From: Notospermus geniculatus
Lineage: Eukaryota > Nemertea > Pilidiophora > Heteronemertea > Lineidae
Direction: 5' to 3'
Assembly (NCBI GenBank): GCA_002633025.1
Contig: NMRB01000667.1
Location: 66,874 to 130,873, forward strand
DNA: 64,000 nucleotides
The notes under the pieces are model-generated. The model was given only the letters and a program-made list of their open reading frames with translations. It was not told the origin of the DNA and ran no database searches. Numbering within the stretch: the first letter of the stretch is position 1; each line of letters starts with the position of its first letter. A program made the position numbers and the translations under genes. This document shows positions 60,958-64,000 of this stretch, piece by piece.

Positions 60958-62187
60958 TTATTGCCTCAATGCGGTGTACAAGCTGCGACCAAAAAACCAG
61001 AAGAAGTAGGAAGCAATTACAATCATAGTGATGACAGAAAGCGCGAAAAGCACAGTCGCCGGAGTGCCTGGTCCTCCAGAACGTGGTGGTTTAGTTTTAT
61101 GTTTCATGACCCTGTGACCAAAAGTGCTTGGGGTGTCAGTGCTCAAAACTCCAGGTCTTAGCCCTGTGCCGTCAGGATTGATGTCAGGAGGTGGTGGTGG
61201 TGGCGTGATGGCAATTCTTCCATTCATTGGGATACTTTTTGGTAGCCCTTGAGACCTAGGACTTGCAGTTCCCTCCCTGCCTGAACCAACAGTGCTTTGA
61301 AGCGATTTCTCATCGCTTGCACTCGAGCTTGTTGAACCGAATGGTGTAGTCCTTGGCCCCCGAGTGCTTTCCCTTGCGTCGCTTGGTTTTGTTTTGGTTG
61401 GCCTCGCAGAGCCCGGGCGTACAACCTTTATGTTCGAAATCTTTAGGCGACTTGGAAGAGCTGTGCTTGGGCTTACAGAGGTCGATCTGATATTTCTCGG
61501 TCTTGCAGTGACTGGTCCTGAAGGATGCGAACGTGTAGACGTCCTGTGCCTCGCCCTGCTTGGTCTGGTCCGGCCGGCTCTGCTTGGCCTGGCACTAGTT
61601 GCTCTTGCAGTGCTTAGCCTTACGTCAGTTGGTCTTGCGGTACTTGACCTTCTGCTGGTCGTTCTGGCTGTAGTTTGCCTTACACTTGATGATTCTACAG
61701 TACTTCTTGGTTTAGCAGTCTTCGTCCGTGAACTGCTTGTTTTTGAACTGGTTGTTTTAGTTGTTCTAACTCTTACAGTATTTGGCCTTCTGCTGGTTTG
61801 TCTGGAAGTACTTGGCCGTGCAATTTTACGTGTGGTGGAACTGGGCCTTGCAGTTCTTGATTTTTTAGTGCCTTCCCCTGATCTTGTTTTGGCAGTGTTT
61901 GTTGTCACAGTGTTTGTTGCAGCTTCACTCGGCATGACATGAGTTGTTCTTGCATTGCTTGGTCTGGCAGTCTTCGGCGTTGCACTCCTTGATCGGCCAG
62001 TGCTTGACTTGGCAGTAGTTGGCCTGCTAGTGGTCTGTGGGGATGTAGTTGTCCTTGCACGGCCTGAACTGGCAGTGTGCGGCATCGAACCCGTTGTTCG
62101 CGTAGGGCTTGCTCTCGTAGGACTTGCTTTATAATTGTTTCGTCTGGCAGTACTTGCGGTTGCAGCAGCACTAAATCTGCCAGTCAG
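60958..62187 (-). CDS. Ser/Thr/Arg/Pro-rich stalk with C-terminal transmembrane segment
   Basis: About 405 codons on the minus strand end at 60958. The first 300 or so are low-complexity, built from degenerate TARPST/RTTS-like steps and very rich in T, S, R, A, P and K. The last 70 include TPPPPPPDINPDG and a single membrane span, PATVLFALSVITMIVIASYF, then a short FFGRSLYTALRQ tail. This is the layout of a type I membrane protein with an extended stalk. The frame stays open to the left end of the duplicated TIG block at 62188, but the TIG exon itself reads in another frame, which stops after SAPSADWQI. So direct continuity of the two is not supported. The source of the stalk's upstream exons lies beyond the window or was lost at the junction. 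Confidence 0.55.
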   Translation of the reverse strand: MTGRFSAAATASTARRNNYKASPTRASPTRTTGSMPHTASSGRARTTTSPQTTSRPTTAKSSTGRSRSATPKTARPSNARTTHVMPSEAATNTVTTNTAKTRSGEGTKKSRTARPSSTTRKIARPSTSRQTSRRPNTVRVRTTKTTSSKTSSSRTKTAKPRSTVESSSVRQTTARTTSRRSSTARPTDVRLSTARATSARPSRAGRTRPSRARHRTSTRSHPSGPVTARPRNIRSTSVSPSTALPSRLKISNIKVVRPGSARPTKTKPSDARESTRGPRTTPFGSTSSSASDEKSLQSTVGSGREGTASPRSQGLPKSIPMNGRIAITPPPPPPDINPDGTGLRPGVLSTDTPSTFGHRVMKHKTKPPRSGGPGTPATVLFALSVITMIVIASYFFWFFGRSLYTALRQ

Positions 62188-63951
62188 CAGACGGAGCCGA
62201 ACACTGGACAGACGTGGCTGTATTTGGAGATGTATGCACCAATGTGCAAGGTTCGCCACAAATGGTAATGCTCGTGCCGTTACCGTCGAAGCCTTGGCCA
62301 CTGAAAGAGAGAACTTGGCCTCCACCGAAACTGCCTGCAAAAGGAAGGGAGCATAACATCATACTTTTTGCAAATACAGAAGATTGAAGTGGCTACGGAC
62401 GGAACATGACGATTTTGTGACAAGTTTACCACAGACTTGTCGCTGTTGCATACAGTAGTACTAGTAGGCCTACTAAGTGCCCATAGTATTTACCTGTGAT
62501 CGGTGACATGGAGCTGACGGTCAGCGGGAATGTGACCTGAGGTGAGGTCGTGGCGTCTCCCTTCCCCTCAACATGAAGGCCGACAGTATATTCTCCTGCA
62601 GGGCATGGCGGAAGCGTGACTGTGATGTTCGTCGTAGAACATGCAGTTACCTCACTTTCCTCACCACAAATGGTAACAGTGTTGCTGCCGCACGAGGCTT
62701 CGAAATTCGAGCCCGAGATGGTCATGGAACTTCCTCCGCTAGCCGTGGAAGGGGACAGGCTGCTTACGACTGGTGTTGCTACAGCAGAATAGCTGAAGTT
62801 CTGTGTGGGGTACGTGGCTCCATTAGAGGTGATGATGACGTCCACGCTGCCTGCAGCGTGAGCTGGTGTAACAAAGTCAACGAAGGTTGAAGTGACATTG
62901 GTCGGTGTAACTGATGCACCGTCGACTGTAACAGTCGTCGAACCGTCGACAAATCCAGCGCCACTGGCTCGGAGTCGTAGGCCACCATTGGTGCTGCCTG
63001 AGGAGTAGGAAAGTCCTGTGAGGAGAGGATTCACGGTGATGTTTACTGAACCTGTGGAGTTGCCTTCTGGATTTCTTACGACGACGACGTCTTGGACTCC
63101 GGGTACGGTGTAAGGCATATTGCAAGTGATACTGCTGCTTGAACAAGTCGCCACAGTGCATGGAACGGTGCCTATGTAGACCGCCACGTTAGCTTTTGTG
63201 ACACCGAAGCCCGAGCCAGAGATAGTAAGGGTTTCCGTGCCATCAGTAGTTATGGGGCTCACAGACGTGACCACTGGAGTTGCTGCTGATCCGCACAAAA
63301 ACGTGACATTCGCACCGCTGGCTTCGACCGTCTCGTATGGAGTTGTAACCGAAATAGTGACTTTGTACTCGACACTATCGGTGAGGGGAGGAGTGTAGCA
63401 CTTGAGAGAATTGTGTGTCTCCTCAAAAATCTCACAAGTACCAATGCCGGGGAAGTTGATGCTGGCTGAAGAACCTCCATCCGAGAAGTGCATTCCCGCA
63501 ACAGAAAGTTCAGCGCCTCCTGCGCAGGATCCAACATTCGGCATAGCAGAGGCAACGACTGGTTTGAAGATGTACTTGGTGCTGTTGCTTATTTGTATAG
63601 CAGCAGATCCAGCGCCGTAGACAAAGAGACTTATGACGGAGTTCAGGTCGTAAGAGATTCCAATTCCGAGCTCAGCGTGTGGGATGAACGTTGCAACAAC
63701 GCGGTTTGCACTCGCACTTGTGACTGTCATGATTTCATCCATGAAATAAGCAGTGTGCTGGCAGACATCAGTTCCAAATCCCTCACCGGTCATCTCGATG
63801 GTGTAATCGTTGCTATTCTGGGTTATTGTGAAGGCGGTGATGTTTGGCGTGGCGCAGCCGGTGTACACGAACGTCAGGGAACCTCCACTATTCCCGCAGC
63901 CACCTGGTAGGGCCACTGGAGCACAGCCTTCAACAACAGCTCTGGTATGGC
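62188..63951 (-). CDS. Duplicate TIG exons of a fibrocystin-L-type gene (partial)
   Basis: Exon 62494-63951 (1458 bp) is nearly identical to 55942-57399 and has the same five or so TIG domains. Exon copy 62188-62335 matches 55636-55788 but breaks off before its donor at the junction with the stalk sequence. The intron between them also matches, apart from a 9-bp insertion containing GGCCTACTA. Homology continues to the end of the window. The donor of 62494 is in the right phase to join either 62335 or the exon at 59741, so a single long gene reading through both blocks is possible. Confidence 0.75.
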
Positions 63952-64000
63952 CTGAAGGTAAATACGAAAAGCATGGAGTAGCAAACGTAACTGATATTTT

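Noticed and set aside
61364-61942. 192-codon plus-strand ORF rich in Leu and Val
   Set aside because: It is the antisense of the low-complexity stalk repeat. It has no credible start context, and the minus frame ends in a proper membrane span and stop.

Overview
This window is nuclear DNA of an intron-rich eukaryote. Exons are short to medium and bounded by GT/AG, and introns are full of palindromic MITE-like repeats. The strings TACATGTA, GGCCTA and ACCGGTA recur. Gene content (RFX6, a fibrocystin-L-like protein, PAN/apple proteins) points to an animal. Repeat style and apparent high heterozygosity suggest a marine invertebrate deuterostome such as an echinoderm or a relative; that placement is inference.

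Layout, left to right. (1) 1594-7214, plus strand: the 3' part of a medium-chain dehydrogenase/reductase gene; its 5' exons are not identified. (2) About 7.2-17.1 kb: no convincing gene, but two minisatellites (34-bp and 25-bp units) and many foldback MITEs. (3) 17126-34023, minus strand: an RFX6 orthologue (winged-helix transcription factor) covering the DNA-binding domain, the extended/dimerisation region and a C-terminal tail. Its four-exon DNA-binding module appears twice, in two blocks joined at a single N. A 7.3-kb intron holds, on the same strand, a small unrecognised PAN-domain gene and a tandem paralogue. (4) 34.0-38.7 kb: no convincing gene; a 24-N gap, a 52-bp tandem repeat and a 649-bp foldback element with exactly paired 157-bp arms around an ORF. 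(5) 38720-59741, minus strand: about 30 exons (roughly 3,470 codons) of a fibrocystin-L (PKHD1L1)-like receptor, with TIG domains, two G8 domains, parallel beta-helix repeats, a convertase-like basic site, a transmembrane helix and a cytoplasmic tail. (6) 60958-64000, minus strand: a near-identical second copy of the 1458-bp TIG exon abutting a Ser/Thr/Arg-rich stalk with a terminal transmembrane segment.

The most notable pattern is a set of local duplications, several at single-N joins (2891, 31487, 51240). In the fibrocystin-L gene two separate exon duplications are each split by the same short repeat, which ends in the same bases. I cannot tell from sequence alone whether these are real duplications or two haplotypes joined end to end around heterozygous insertions. 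The MDR and RFX6 genes converge (tail to tail); RFX6 and fibrocystin-L are in the same orientation. No operon-like organisation is expected or seen.
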